Positions 53,749 to 63,219 of a DNA stretch of 64,000 nt are shown here, in pieces. This DNA is from Desulfobacterales bacterium (lineage in GTDB: Bacteria; Desulfobacterota; Desulfobacteria; Desulfobacterales; Desulfosalsimonadaceae), in the NCBI GenBank assembly GCA_034520365.1, contig JAXHNP010000003.1:434001-498000 (forward strand), in the 5' to 3' direction. The first letter of the stretch is position 1, and each line of letters opens with the position of its first letter. Made by a program: the position numbers and the translations under genes. Under the pieces are notes generated by a model, which was given only the letters and a program-made list of their open reading frames with translations, had not been told where the DNA came from and did not search any database.

Positions 53749-54834
53749 CTACTCAAGGTTTAACACCATCAATCCGGCAATGCAGAAAAAAATCAAATTG
53801 GCCATCCAGGCGGCAAGCCACGGCGGGAGAAGCCCTCCGTAGCCAAGCGACAAACAGAGGCTGTAAAGGGACCAATAGACGAATGCGGTCACAACCCCGT
53901 AGGCAAAACTGATCGCCATACCCTCCCGGGTTTTTCCCCTTAAGGCAAGGGCTGAACCGATTAAGCACATGATCAGACAGATAGCCGGAAACGCGGTTTT
54001 GGCATAGAGATCCACTTTGGATTTGGTGGCATCATAGCCCTCCCGCTCAACTTTCTGAATATAGCGATGCAGCCGGTTAAACCCCATTTCCTCGGCGCTT
54101 CTGGCCACCCGCTTTAAATCCGCCGGCGAAAAATTGAGGGCCGCTTTTTTCTCGTCAAAAAAAGAGACATCAGAAGTCTGCTCTGCTGTTTCAAAATACT
54201 GGATCATGCCGGAATAAAAAATCCACTGCCCATCCCGGTATTCCCCCCGCTTGGCATCAATCCGCCGGGTCATATGGAATTCTGAATCGAAAACCATCAT
54301 GGATACCCCGTAAATCACGTTTGCCGCCGGATGGAAATGCTGAATATTGGTAATTCCCCGGTGATGACGCAGCCATATATTTTTTCGCTGTGATGCGACC
54401 ATCGCCCGGCTGCCGGGTGCTTTTTCCTTCTCCAGTTGATGCGTCCGGGCAATGGTTGCGGGGACAACAGCCTCGGAAAAAATAAAAAGCCCCCCGCTGA
54501 ATAAGAGTCCGATTACCACAACAGGCAGCAGCAGATACTTCAGGCTCACCCCGGAACTCTTTAAGGCGACGATTTCATTGTGTTTTGACATCAAACCGAA
54601 TGTCACCAGCACCCCCAGCAATACGGCCACCGGCGTGATCTGGGAGATGATCAGAGGCAGCTTATAGCCGAAATAGAGCACCATCTCCAGCGGCCGCAGA
54701 TCCGCCGCCATCAGATTGTCCACCTTTCCGAAAACATCAATGGAGAGGTAGATGGCAATCACCATGATCAGGACAACACCGAAAAATTTAAAGAACATCC
54801 GGCTGATATAGCGATGGATGATGGTCATGGGCAT
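53749..54834 (-). CDS. lptG: LPS export permease LptG
   Basis: From the ATG at 54834 (AGAGG site seven bases upstream) the protein has 361 residues. The longer frame up to 54993 lies over lptF and is rejected. It has the YjgP/YjgQ layout: N-terminal helices (IHRYISRMFFKFFGVVLIMV), a large periplasmic jellyroll-like part, and C-terminal helices. LptG with LptF and LptB forms the inner membrane engine that lifts LPS toward the Lpt bridge. It lies 11 bp after lptF. Confidence 0.92.
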   Translation of the reverse strand: MPMTIIHRYISRMFFKFFGVVLIMVIAIYLSIDVFGKVDNLMAADLRPLEMVLYFGYKLPLIISQITPVAVLLGVLVTFGLMSKHNEIVALKSSGVSLKYLLLPVVVIGLLFSGGLFIFSEAVVPATIARTHQLEKEKAPGSRAMVASQRKNIWLRHHRGITNIQHFHPAANVIYGVSMMVFDSEFHMTRRIDAKRGEYRDGQWIFYSGMIQYFETAEQTSDVSFFDEKKAALNFSPADLKRVARSAEEMGFNRLHRYIQKVEREGYDATKSKVDLYAKTAFPAICLIMCLIGSALALRGKTREGMAISFAYGVVTAFVYWSLYSLCLSLGYGGLLPPWLAAWMANLIFFCIAGLMVLNLE

Positions 54835-54845
54835 CCGGATACCTC

Positions 54846-56036
54846 TTATTTTTCCCGGGAATACTTGATAAAAATGCCGATCAAGCGGTTTTTGACGCTG
54901 CGGATCGCTTGCCCCAGCCAGATCGGTTGGTCTTTGGCGGCTTTGACAAGCAGATACACACCGCATCCGCCCATAACGACATTCGGGACCCACATTCCGA
55001 TAACAGGCGGATAGATGCCCGCCTCGCCCATCACCATTCCGGCGGATAGCAGCAGGTAATAAATTAAGAAAGCAAACAATCCGATGCCCAGCCCGGCCGA
55101 CCGGCGGGATGAGGCGGAGCGCACCCCAAGGGGCACGGCCAAAAGCGCCAATGCAATACTGGCGGCGGGGATGGAAAACTTTTTATGAAACTCCAGCAAG
55201 ACGGAATAATAGCGGGGGGACGAGGATTGATGGCTCTTTAGATAAGCGGTGAGCTCAGAAAGGCTCATCTCTTTTTCGTCTTTTCTGCCGCCTTTAATAT
55301 CCGAGACCATGCTCTTAAAATTCAGCTGCAGATCATAGGTATCAAACCGAATGGTATGGGCGGATCGTTCATCCAGATCCACCCGATTGATCATGCCTTC
55401 ATAAAGCCGCAGCACAAAGCTGTATTCTTCCGCCCCGCTGAAGATATGGCCCTTTGGGGCCACCACTGTGCTGCTCATACCCGCCTTGCGCTGGTCCTCA
55501 ATAAAAACATCCTCAAGCATCCGGTTCTTTAAATCGACCTGGTTCACGTAAAAGGTCACATCGTCAAAACTGTCGTTAAACTGTTTTTCCTTCAGGCCAA
55601 TATTGAAATTCGAGCGGGCCGCATCCAGGGCCAGCATTTTATGGGCATGGCTGCCCCAGGGCATCCCGTAAACGGCCATAAAAGCGGTTAAGATGGCGCA
55701 GAAAACGCCAAACACCAAAACCGGCGGCAGCAGCTGGTAGAGGCTCACCCCCCCGGCTTTTAATGCGGTGATTTCATTGTCGCCGGACATTCGCAAAAAA
55801 CTCAGCAGAACGCTCATCATCACGGCCATGGGAATAATATAGACCAGAAAATACGGCATGGAATAGATCAGCATGAGGCCAAACGTCATGATCCCCACCT
55901 GGTAGTTGACGATGAGGTTGGTGATCTCAAGAATCTGCTGCATCAGAAAAATAAAGGAAAAAAACACCAGGCTGAGGACAAAGGGCGGGATCAGCTCTTT
56001 TATCAGATATCTATGGATTATCGTATTAAATCTCAT
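54846..56036 (-). CDS. lptF: LPS export permease LptF
   Basis: A 396-residue membrane protein of the YjgP/YjgQ family (FNTIIHRYLIKELIPPFVLS start, SFLRMSGDNEITALKAGGVS cytoplasmic loop, three C-terminal helices). It is paralogous to lptG, and the pair follow msbA in the same direction, as expected for LPS transport. The ATP-binding subunit LptB is not in the window. Confidence 0.92.
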   Translation of the reverse strand: MRFNTIIHRYLIKELIPPFVLSLVFFSFIFLMQQILEITNLIVNYQVGIMTFGLMLIYSMPYFLVYIIPMAVMMSVLLSFLRMSGDNEITALKAGGVSLYQLLPPVLVFGVFCAILTAFMAVYGMPWGSHAHKMLALDAARSNFNIGLKEKQFNDSFDDVTFYVNQVDLKNRMLEDVFIEDQRKAGMSSTVVAPKGHIFSGAEEYSFVLRLYEGMINRVDLDERSAHTIRFDTYDLQLNFKSMVSDIKGGRKDEKEMSLSELTAYLKSHQSSSPRYYSVLLEFHKKFSIPAASIALALLAVPLGVRSASSRRSAGLGIGLFAFLIYYLLLSAGMVMGEAGIYPPVIGMWVPNVVMGGCGVYLLVKAAKDQPIWLGQAIRSVKNRLIGIFIKYSREK

Positions 56037-56051
56037 GAGGGGTATGCCACC

Positions 56052-57863
56052 CTATGCCATTGCCCCTTTTGAAGAGGCATCGGCCGGGGCTTCGGCAAAC
56101 TGCATTCTGTAGAGGTTGTAATACTCTCCTTTGCGGGCAAGCAAGTCCGAATGGGTTCCCTCTTCAACGACTTTCCCGCCCGCCAGGACAATAATACGAT
56201 GGGCATAATGGACGGTTGACAGGCGGTGCGCAATCACAAAGGAGGTTCGGCCTTGCATCAGATTTTCCAGGGCCTTCTGAACCAGCCGCTCCGATTCGGT
56301 ATCCAGCGATGCGGTGGCCTCATCCAGAATCAAAACCGGGGCGTCCTTTAGTAAGGCCCGGGCGATGCACATCCGCTGCTTTTCCCCGCCGGAGAGCCGG
56401 CTGCCGAGTTCTCCGATATTGGTATCCAGTCCATTGGGCAGAGATCTTATAAAATTAAGAATATAGGCCGCCTCAGCCGCCGCCTCAATGTCGCGATCCG
56501 ATGCCGCTGTATTGCCGTAGGCGATATTGGCCCGGATGGTATCATTAAACAAAATAGGCTCCTGGGTCACAATGGCAATTTCTCGGCGAAGATTTTTAAT
56601 AGATATATTGCGGATATCTATGCCGTCAATTTTAACAGCCCCGGCGGTCACATCATGGAACCGGGGGATCAGATTGACCAGGGTGGTTTTACCCGCGCCG
56701 CTGGCCCCGACAAGGGCCAGAATTTCGCCCGGAGAAACCGTTAAGTTGATGTCCTGCAAGACCGGAGCCTCGCCGTTATAGGCGAATGAGACGTTTTCAA
56801 ATGCGATCCGGTGAGATTGCCGCCGCAGTTCTTTTGGCACCGCCGGCTCCTGAATATCCGGTTCGGTTTCCAGGATTTCAAAAATCCGGTCGGCTGCGGC
56901 AAGCCCCTGCTGCATGGTATTATTGAGTTTACTCAGCTTTTTGACGGGGGGGTAAAGGAGCATGACAGCCGTCATAAAAGAAAAAAAGGTCCCCGGTGTG
57001 GAAGTCCCGTTAATCACGCCGTAGCCGCCATACCAGATCACCAGCGCGATGCCGACGCCGCCGAAGGCCTCCATGACCGGCGAGGTCAGCGCCCGGGCCC
57101 GAATCGATTTAATTTCAAACCGAAAAACCTTCTGATTTTTTGCATAAAAATTTTGTTTTTCGTAAGGCTCCATGCCGAATGCCTTGACAATTTTATTGCC
57201 GGCAAAGGTTTCATGCAGGAATGCATTTAAATCGCCCATGGATTCCTGACTGCGGGTGGAAAACCGCCGAACCCGGCGGCCGAACTTGACCACCGGAAAA
57301 AAGGCGCCGGGCAGCACAAAAATGGCGATTAATGCGAGCTGCCAGTCCCGATAGAAGATAACCCCGACCAAGCCTATGATGGTGAATACATCCCGCAGCG
57401 CCCCGGTGATCGCCCCGGAGACCATATTTTTGATAATGTTGACATCATAGGTGATCCGCGACATCAGTCCGCCGGTTTTCTGGGACTGAAAAAACGATAT
57501 GGGCAGGTCGATGATCCGGTCATACAGGCTGTCGCGAAGCTGTTTGATGACCGTTTCGCCCACATAATGCATTAAAAACTCCTGCCCGTACATGCCGGCC
57601 CCGCGCAACAGATAAATAATGATAATCAGCGCGGGCATGAGCTTTAACATGAACTCGTTTTTATTGAGAAAAACATCATCTAACACGGGCTTGACGATAA
57701 ATGCGGTGGCCGAGGTGGTGGCGGCCACCACCACCATGCAGATCATGGCCAGAATCAGCTTGGCCCACTGATCCTTTAGATAGGCAAGCAGCTGCTGGTT
57801 TCGTTTCCGGATGACCTGTTTTCGATTTTTATCTGCCAATTCAGTGCCCAAGGGGTTATCCAA
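56052..57863 (-). CDS. msbA: Lipid A export ATP-binding/permease protein MsbA
   Basis: The 603-residue ABC exporter has six transmembrane helices in its first 330 residues and a nucleotide-binding domain with Walker A GASGAGKTTLVN, signature LSGGEKQR, Walker B VLILDEATASLD and H-loop IAHRLSTVH. MsbA flips lipid A-core across the inner membrane. The start is a TTG (57861-57863) directly after the lpxB stop; TTG starts are unusual but the frame offers no better ATG before the first helix. Confidence 0.95.
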   Translation of the reverse strand: MDNPLGTELADKNRKQVIRKRNQQLLAYLKDQWAKLILAMICMVVVAATTSATAFIVKPVLDDVFLNKNEFMLKLMPALIIIIYLLRGAGMYGQEFLMHYVGETVIKQLRDSLYDRIIDLPISFFQSQKTGGLMSRITYDVNIIKNMVSGAITGALRDVFTIIGLVGVIFYRDWQLALIAIFVLPGAFFPVVKFGRRVRRFSTRSQESMGDLNAFLHETFAGNKIVKAFGMEPYEKQNFYAKNQKVFRFEIKSIRARALTSPVMEAFGGVGIALVIWYGGYGVINGTSTPGTFFSFMTAVMLLYPPVKKLSKLNNTMQQGLAAADRIFEILETEPDIQEPAVPKELRRQSHRIAFENVSFAYNGEAPVLQDINLTVSPGEILALVGASGAGKTTLVNLIPRFHDVTAGAVKIDGIDIRNISIKNLRREIAIVTQEPILFNDTIRANIAYGNTAASDRDIEAAAEAAYILNFIRSLPNGLDTNIGELGSRLSGGEKQRMCIARALLKDAPVLILDEATASLDTESERLVQKALENLMQGRTSFVIAHRLSTVHYAHRIIVLAGGKVVEEGTHSDLLARKGEYYNLYRMQFAEAPADASSKGAMA

Positions 57864-59009
57864 TCAGTCAAGCATATTCAATGCGATATCCGCGGTTCGC
57901 TCGGCAGCGCCGGGGGTGCCCAGGCGATGGCGCACGGTTTTCAATTTCTGCCGGATCTTCTGCATCCGCTCCGGGCGGCTTAAAATATCGCCTGCCTCCC
58001 GGGCGATAGCCGCCGGGCTGGCCGCCTCCTGGATAAGTTCGGGCACAACCCGCTCATCGGCAATAATGTTGACCAGACCAATGTGATTGACATTGACCAG
58101 CGCCCGGCCCAGGCTGTAACTGATGGCCGAAATCCGGTAGATAATGATCATGGGAACACCGAAAATGGCGGTTTCCAGAGTCACGGTGCCTGAGGCGGCC
58201 AGAACAAGGCTGCTGTTTTCAAATACCCGACGCACCGATCCGCCCACTTGCTCGATACCTACATTTTTCCTGTAAGGATCAATTATTTGAGACATCCATT
58301 GCCGGTCAATTCCCGGGGCAATGGAAATCAAAAACCGGATATCCGGGAAAGCCTCCCTGATCCGGGTGGCAGCAGCCAGCATGACGGGGAGATTTTTTTC
58401 GATTTCACTGCGCCGGGACCCCGGCAGGATGCCAATGGCCCGGGCTTTTTGGCCGTCGATTTCAAATGCGGTATCATGCTCGGTGTAATAATCCAACAGC
58501 GGATGCCCCACAAACGTCGCCGCTACATTATGCTTTTGATAAAAATCCTGTTCAAACGGCAGGATTACGGCCATCTGATCCACATACCGCCGGATCTTTT
58601 CAATGCGCCCGGCGCGCCAGGCCCAAAGCTGGGGGCTGATATAGTAAAGCACGGAAAGTCCCTGCTTTTTGGCAAGTTTGGCGATATGCAGATTAAAATC
58701 CGGAAAATCAATCAGAATCACCAGATCGGGCCGCCTGCGCTTAAATATTTTCTTAATCGCCGAAATACCGGCGAACACCCTGGGGAGTTTGGATATGACC
58801 TCGGTAATACCAACCACCGAAATCTCATGGGCCTCCATCAAAAGCTCGACCCCCTGGGCTTTCAGCCGCTCACCGCCGATGCCGCAGAAATATATATGCG
58901 GATCTCTTTGCCGCATGGCGCCAACCAGATGCGCCCCGTGAAAATCCCCGGAGGTCTCCCCGGCAACAATCAGCACACATTTCTCTCTTTCAGGTACGGT
59001 CATAGCCAA
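57864..59009 (-). CDS. lpxB: Lipid-A-disaccharide synthase
   Basis: LpxB joins UDP-diacylglucosamine and lipid X into the lipid A disaccharide. The 381-residue protein has the N-terminal AGETSGDFHGAHLV, GIGGERLKAQG, and VGHPLLDYY and ILPGSRRSEI motifs. It is immediately followed by msbA and is preceded without gap by an oxidoreductase gene. Product acts at the inner membrane's inner face. Confidence 0.95.
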   Translation of the reverse strand: MAMTVPEREKCVLIVAGETSGDFHGAHLVGAMRQRDPHIYFCGIGGERLKAQGVELLMEAHEISVVGITEVISKLPRVFAGISAIKKIFKRRRPDLVILIDFPDFNLHIAKLAKKQGLSVLYYISPQLWAWRAGRIEKIRRYVDQMAVILPFEQDFYQKHNVAATFVGHPLLDYYTEHDTAFEIDGQKARAIGILPGSRRSEIEKNLPVMLAAATRIREAFPDIRFLISIAPGIDRQWMSQIIDPYRKNVGIEQVGGSVRRVFENSSLVLAASGTVTLETAIFGVPMIIIYRISAISYSLGRALVNVNHIGLVNIIADERVVPELIQEAASPAAIAREAGDILSRPERMQKIRQKLKTVRHRLGTPGAAERTADIALNMLD

Positions 59010-59966
59010 TCATCCCATGAACCGGCGGCTGGACTCCCGGATTTGGCGGGTAATACTTAGCGCAAGATTCAATGCCTCCCGGCCCATACGGCCGGAAACT
59101 TCCGGTTCACTCCGCGTGCTGACCGCATCCAAAAACGAAAGGATTTCATCGCGCAGGGCATCGCCCTGCTCAAAGCTCAACTCTTCCATCTGCATCCCCG
59201 GTACCGGCGCGCTTTCCCCGTCTTCACCGGGCCAGATATGCATAATTGATCGGTTGGCAAAATCCAGGGATAAATATCCGTCCCTTTGGAAAACCCGGAT
59301 TTTGCGTTCGCTTTTACTTGAAATCCGGCTGGCCGTGACATTGGCCACCGCCCCGTTTTCAAACTCCAGGTGCGCGTTGGCGATATCCACGTGACCGGAT
59401 ACCACCGGCGCGCCCATGGCATGGGAATAGGCGATTTCCGAGCGGACAAAGGTTAATATGATATCGATATCATGGATCATCAGATCCAGCACGACGCTTA
59501 CATCCGTTCCCCGGGGCTGATAGAGACTCAACCGGTTGGACTCAATAAAAATGGGCTGTTTAACGATATCCTTGACCGCTTTCACCGCGGGATTGAACCG
59601 CTCCAGATGGCCGACCTGCAGGATAAGACCCTTTTTTGCGGCAATCTCAACCAGCTCATCCGCCTCGGCGATGGTGGTGGTCATCGGCTTTTCAAGCAGC
59701 ACATCAACGCCGTTTTCCAGAAATACCTTGGCGATTTGATAATGATAGGGGGTGGGAACAACGATGCTCACCGCATCCACCCGGCCCAGAAGCTCCCGGT
59801 AATCGGTCATCGCCCGGGTATCATGCTTGTTTGCAATGCTATCAGCCTGCTCCGGGTCTGTATCCACAACCCCGACCAGCTCCGCGTGTTCGGCGGCAGC
59901 GAATTTTTCTGCGTGAAATTTGCCGAGGTACCCGACGCCGACCACCCCGGCCCGAATTTTATCCAT
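59010..59966 (-). CDS. Gfo/Idh/MocA oxidoreductase, possibly GnnA-like (lipid A sugar)
   Basis: The 318-residue protein has the NAD-binding GVVGVGYLGKFHAEKF, DVLLEKPMTTTIAEA (the conserved EKP) and GHLERFNPA. In some bacteria GnnA, of this family, oxidises UDP-GlcNAc at C3 so that GnnB can make a diamino sugar for amide-linked lipid A. The position between lpxB and lpxI and zero gap to lpxB fits such a role, but GnnB is not in the window. Otherwise its substrate is unknown. Confidence 0.8.
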   Translation of the reverse strand: MDKIRAGVVGVGYLGKFHAEKFAAAEHAELVGVVDTDPEQADSIANKHDTRAMTDYRELLGRVDAVSIVVPTPYHYQIAKVFLENGVDVLLEKPMTTTIAEADELVEIAAKKGLILQVGHLERFNPAVKAVKDIVKQPIFIESNRLSLYQPRGTDVSVVLDLMIHDIDIILTFVRSEIAYSHAMGAPVVSGHVDIANAHLEFENGAVANVTASRISSKSERKIRVFQRDGYLSLDFANRSIMHIWPGEDGESAPVPGMQMEELSFEQGDALRDEILSFLDAVSTRSEPEVSGRMGREALNLALSITRQIRESSRRFMG

Positions 59967-60019
59967 TATTTAAATCCCTTAACTAATAATTGACTGATAA
60001 TTACAGGAAATAGAAGCAC

Positions 60020-60850
60020 CTATGCGCCCGGCGCATCCGGACGATTTAAGGCGACGATTGAAATCTTGTTCCGGTTGGCCAGGGCAACCATATCGGATTG
60101 ATCAAAAACCAGTGATTTGCCGGCGTCAATGACCAGCACCGACACGCCGGCCGCACTCATGGTTCGGATGGTCTCCGAGCCCACCGCTGGTACGTCAAAG
60201 CGAAAATCCTGGATCGGCTTGCATACCTTGACCACCACGGCATTGCCGTTGGCCAGTCCGCCGCCGCGGCGAATGGTGCTGTCCGTGCCGTCAACCGCCT
60301 CAACCGCCAAAACGGAGCCGTTGGCCACCACCACGCATTGGCCGATATCAAGCTTGCCGATGGCTTTTGCCATCTTCCAGCCCAGCTCGATATCCGGCTG
60401 CTCATCCTTTGTCGGGGCGCGCCGGGTCCAGCAACCCTCCTGCGCAAGCAATTCCGGGAGCAGAAAGGTCGACGGCCGAATGTAGATACCCTCATCCTCA
60501 AGCGCCTTGGCAAACAGCCGCAGCACCCGGTCATCATGGGAGTTTTTCCGCATGCCGGCATAAAGCGAGATGGCCTTGAGATCCGGACGAATCTCGGCAA
60601 TGGAGCCGGGCTTTTTAATCGCCCCGATCATGAGCGCATCGGTTATCTGGTGGCTCTTGAAAAACTTTAGCAGCCGCTTGATCTGACCGATATAGATTAT
60701 TTCCAGCGCCTCAACCCGGTCGGCGAGCGCGGGATCGGTCTCGTCGTGATAGCCCACCGCATATACCCGGTAGCCTTTTTCCCTGGCTTTATCTGAAAAA
60801 ATCAGCGGAAACGGTCCGCTTCCGGCGATCAGACCAATGCGCTGCCCCAT
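60020..60850 (-). CDS. lpxI: UDP-2,3-diacylglucosamine pyrophosphatase LpxI
   Basis: LpxI, an alternative to LpxH, hydrolyses UDP-2,3-diacylglucosamine to lipid X. The 276-residue protein has the IGLIAGSGPFPLIFSDKA start and PSTFLLPELLAQEG, with KVCKPIQDFRFDVPAVG late, as in the family. It lies just downstream of lpxA. LpxH is not seen in the window, so LpxI likely does this step. Confidence 0.92.
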   Translation of the reverse strand: MGQRIGLIAGSGPFPLIFSDKAREKGYRVYAVGYHDETDPALADRVEALEIIYIGQIKRLLKFFKSHQITDALMIGAIKKPGSIAEIRPDLKAISLYAGMRKNSHDDRVLRLFAKALEDEGIYIRPSTFLLPELLAQEGCWTRRAPTKDEQPDIELGWKMAKAIGKLDIGQCVVVANGSVLAVEAVDGTDSTIRRGGGLANGNAVVVKVCKPIQDFRFDVPAVGSETIRTMSAAGVSVLVIDAGKSLVFDQSDMVALANRNKISIVALNRPDAPGA

Positions 60851-60859
60851 TGCGATTAA

Positions 60860-61630
60860 CTACCTTGTAATGCCCCGTTGGGTGGACTTGATGAAGTGAA
60901 CCAAATTTAAGACTTCAGGGGTATTTTCAACCTCGGCCAGTACGCGCTCCACTGCCTCATTGACCGTCAGCCCGATCCGGAAAATAATCCGGTAGGCCTT
61001 TTTCAAACTGGACAAAGTATTTTCTGAAAATCCGTGACGTTTCAGCCCCACTTTATTCAGCCCGTGGAGCATGGCGCGATCGCCGGCGGCAATCACATAG
61101 GGCGGGATATCCTTGACCACCGCGGATTTTCCGCCGATATAGCCGTAATCCCCGATCCTCACAAACTGGTGGATCGCCACCAAACCGCCGACGATCACAT
61201 AGTCGCCGATGGTGATGTGGCCGGCAAGTGTCGCATTATTGGCGAGAATCACCCCTCTGCCGGTTTTGCAGTCATGGGCGATATGGGTGTAGGCCATTAA
61301 AAAATTATCCTCGCCCACCTCGGTCACCCCGCCGCCGAATTCCGTGCCCCGGTTTAATGTGGCAAACTCCCGGATAATGGTATTTCGCCCGATTTTGAGA
61401 TAGGTCTTCTCGCCCTTGAATTTGACCGCCTGCGGCACCGTCCCTATGGAGGCATACTGGAATATCTGGCACCCCGGCGCAATTTCAACATAGGGGTCAA
61501 TGGTGACATGCGGGCCGATCACACAGTTGGCGCCGATGGATACGTTGTCCCGGATAATGGCGAATGGTCCAACCTCTACTGTTTCATCAATTTCCGCCCC
61601 CGAATCCACAATTGCCGTCGGATGTATCAT
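60860..61630 (-). CDS. lpxA: UDP-N-acetylglucosamine acyltransferase
   Basis: LpxA performs the first lipid A acylation. The 256-residue protein is built of hexapeptide repeats (for example IGANCVIGPHVTIDPYVEIAP) and has IGTVPQAVKFKGE and the catalytic-region AYTHIAHDCKTG. It overlaps fabZ by four bases, with a GGAGGAG site inside fabZ. Length is typical. Confidence 0.96.
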   Translation of the reverse strand: MIHPTAIVDSGAEIDETVEVGPFAIIRDNVSIGANCVIGPHVTIDPYVEIAPGCQIFQYASIGTVPQAVKFKGEKTYLKIGRNTIIREFATLNRGTEFGGGVTEVGEDNFLMAYTHIAHDCKTGRGVILANNATLAGHITIGDYVIVGGLVAIHQFVRIGDYGYIGGKSAVVKDIPPYVIAAGDRAMLHGLNKVGLKRHGFSENTLSSLKKAYRIIFRIGLTVNEAVERVLAEVENTPEVLNLVHFIKSTQRGITR

Positions 61631-62070
61631 TGGTCTCCTCCGATTACCGCCATAAGGTTCGCCTGTGCAACCTGATGGTCTTCGACATCGGTTTTGCCGG
61701 CCATCTTGATCACATTTGACCGGTGCCTCATGATTTCAATCGTAAATATCAATTGATCGCCCGGCAATACCGGCTTTCTAAACCTTGCCCCGTCAATGCC
61801 GGCAAAACAAATCTGATCCTTATCAATTTCGGGCAGGGTTTCATATAAAAGCAGTGCCCCGCTCTGGACCATCCCCTCGACCACCAGCACACCGGGCATT
61901 ATCGGTTTGTCCGGGAAGTGCCCCTGAAAAAAGGGCTCATTGATGGATACATTCTTTAGTGCGACAATCCGCTGGTTGGGAGTCACCTCCAGGACCCGAT
62001 CCACGAGAATAAACGGGTACCGGTGGGGAAGCACGGAGAGAATTTTCCGGATATCATATGCTGGGATCAT
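61627..62070 (-). CDS. fabZ: 3-hydroxyacyl-ACP dehydratase
   Basis: The 147-residue hot-dog-fold protein has the catalytic GHFPDKPIMPGVLVVEGMVQ and YPFILVDRVLEV. FabZ dehydrates 3-hydroxyacyl-ACP in fatty-acid synthesis, competing with LpxA for the same substrate; the pairing of fabZ with lpx genes is a common arrangement. It lies 29 bp after lpxD. Confidence 0.96.
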   Translation of the reverse strand: MIPAYDIRKILSVLPHRYPFILVDRVLEVTPNQRIVALKNVSINEPFFQGHFPDKPIMPGVLVVEGMVQSGALLLYETLPEIDKDQICFAGIDGARFRKPVLPGDQLIFTIEIMRHRSNVIKMAGKTDVEDHQVAQANLMAVIGGDQ

Positions 62071-62099
62071 TTCATGAAGCCCTGCGCCAATCGGTTAAA

Positions 62100-63152
62100 T
62101 CACCTGTTGTCATTTTGTCCGGTATCATCGCTGCCGGTGAGATTTTTGACAGCCGCCTCAAGCTTTTCAATCCGTTTTTTGAGATCCGGCAATCGCGGAA
62201 TGATCCGGTGGACTTTGAGCCACTGCCGGTGCGGCATCTCCGGCGTACCGGAGACCACCCGGCCCGCCTCCACAGATCGCGTGACCCCGGCCTGGGGCCC
62301 GATGGTGGCAAAATCGCCGATTTGGATATGCCCGCCCACCCCGGCCTGCCCGGCCAGGGTCACATTTTTTCCCACGGTGGCGCTGCCGGCGATCCCGACC
62401 TGGGCGACGATCAGGGAATTTTCCCCGATGGTTACATTATGGCCGATATGGACCTGGTTATCGGTTTTTACCCCCTGCCTGATCCAGGTGCGGCCGAAGG
62501 TCGCCCGGTCAATGGTATTGCAGGCCCCGATTTCCGCATCATCGTCAATCTGAACAATACCCACCTGCGGAATTTTAAAATGCCGCTCCCCGTCCGGGAC
62601 AAAGCCGTAGCCGTCACTGCCGATCACCGTTCCGGAATGAATAATCACCCGGCAGCCGATACAGCAGTTAGCATAGATCACTACATTCGGATAGACTTCT
62701 GTGTCATCCCCGATCCGTACACCATCTCCCACCACGACCCCGGGATGGATCCAGACCCGGTCACCGATCGCTGCTTTGTCGCCGATGACCGCTGCCGGGC
62801 CTATGGAGACATCCCGGCCGCACTGAAAATTATCCCCGATACAGGCCCTTGGGCTGATGCCGGCGGCCGGCCGGGTTTTCGGATAAAACCAGTGCAATGC
62901 CCGGGCAAACGCCAGACGCGGTGAATCGGAATAGACCAGATTGGCTGAAACACAATAAGTGTCCCCGCGCGGAACAATAACCGCGGCAGCGGCTGAATCA
63001 TCAATTTTTTTGAGGGTTTTGGCGTTTTCCGCAAACGTGATCTCATGAGGCCCGGCCGCATCAAAGGGCGCGATGCCGCGGATCACTTGGCGGCCATTGC
63101 CGGCCAGCTCCCCGCCGATGATATCCACCAGATCGGCTAGCGCAATCTCCAT
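62100..63152 (-). CDS. lpxD: UDP-3-O-acylglucosamine N-acyltransferase
   Basis: LpxD adds the second acyl chain in lipid A synthesis. The 350-residue protein has an N-terminal uridine-binding domain and a long left-handed beta-helix of hexapeptides, with the GSDGYGFVPDGERHFKIPQ region and the catalytic-region HIGHNVTIGEN. A GGAGG site precedes the ATG. It follows the skp gene by about 67 bp. Confidence 0.96.
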   Translation of the reverse strand: MEIALADLVDIIGGELAGNGRQVIRGIAPFDAAGPHEITFAENAKTLKKIDDSAAAAVIVPRGDTYCVSANLVYSDSPRLAFARALHWFYPKTRPAAGISPRACIGDNFQCGRDVSIGPAAVIGDKAAIGDRVWIHPGVVVGDGVRIGDDTEVYPNVVIYANCCIGCRVIIHSGTVIGSDGYGFVPDGERHFKIPQVGIVQIDDDAEIGACNTIDRATFGRTWIRQGVKTDNQVHIGHNVTIGENSLIVAQVGIAGSATVGKNVTLAGQAGVGGHIQIGDFATIGPQAGVTRSVEAGRVVSGTPEMPHRQWLKVHRIIPRLPDLKKRIEKLEAAVKNLTGSDDTGQNDNR

Positions 63153-63219
63153 GTCAAATAACCTCCGGCGGGCTTATAAAAAAGGCCATCCCATAGTTTT
63201 TGGCAAAGCCCCGAATTTA

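Noticed and set aside
54835-54993. 53-residue N-terminal extension of LptG
   Set aside because: It overlaps lptF coding sequence and lacks family similarity; the ATG at 54834 has a ribosome site.
58248-59060. 270-codon plus-strand frame
   Set aside because: Antisense to lpxB, without motifs.
62058-62924. 288-codon plus-strand frame
   Set aside because: Antisense to lpxD; its repeat-like look is the mirror of hexapeptide repeats.
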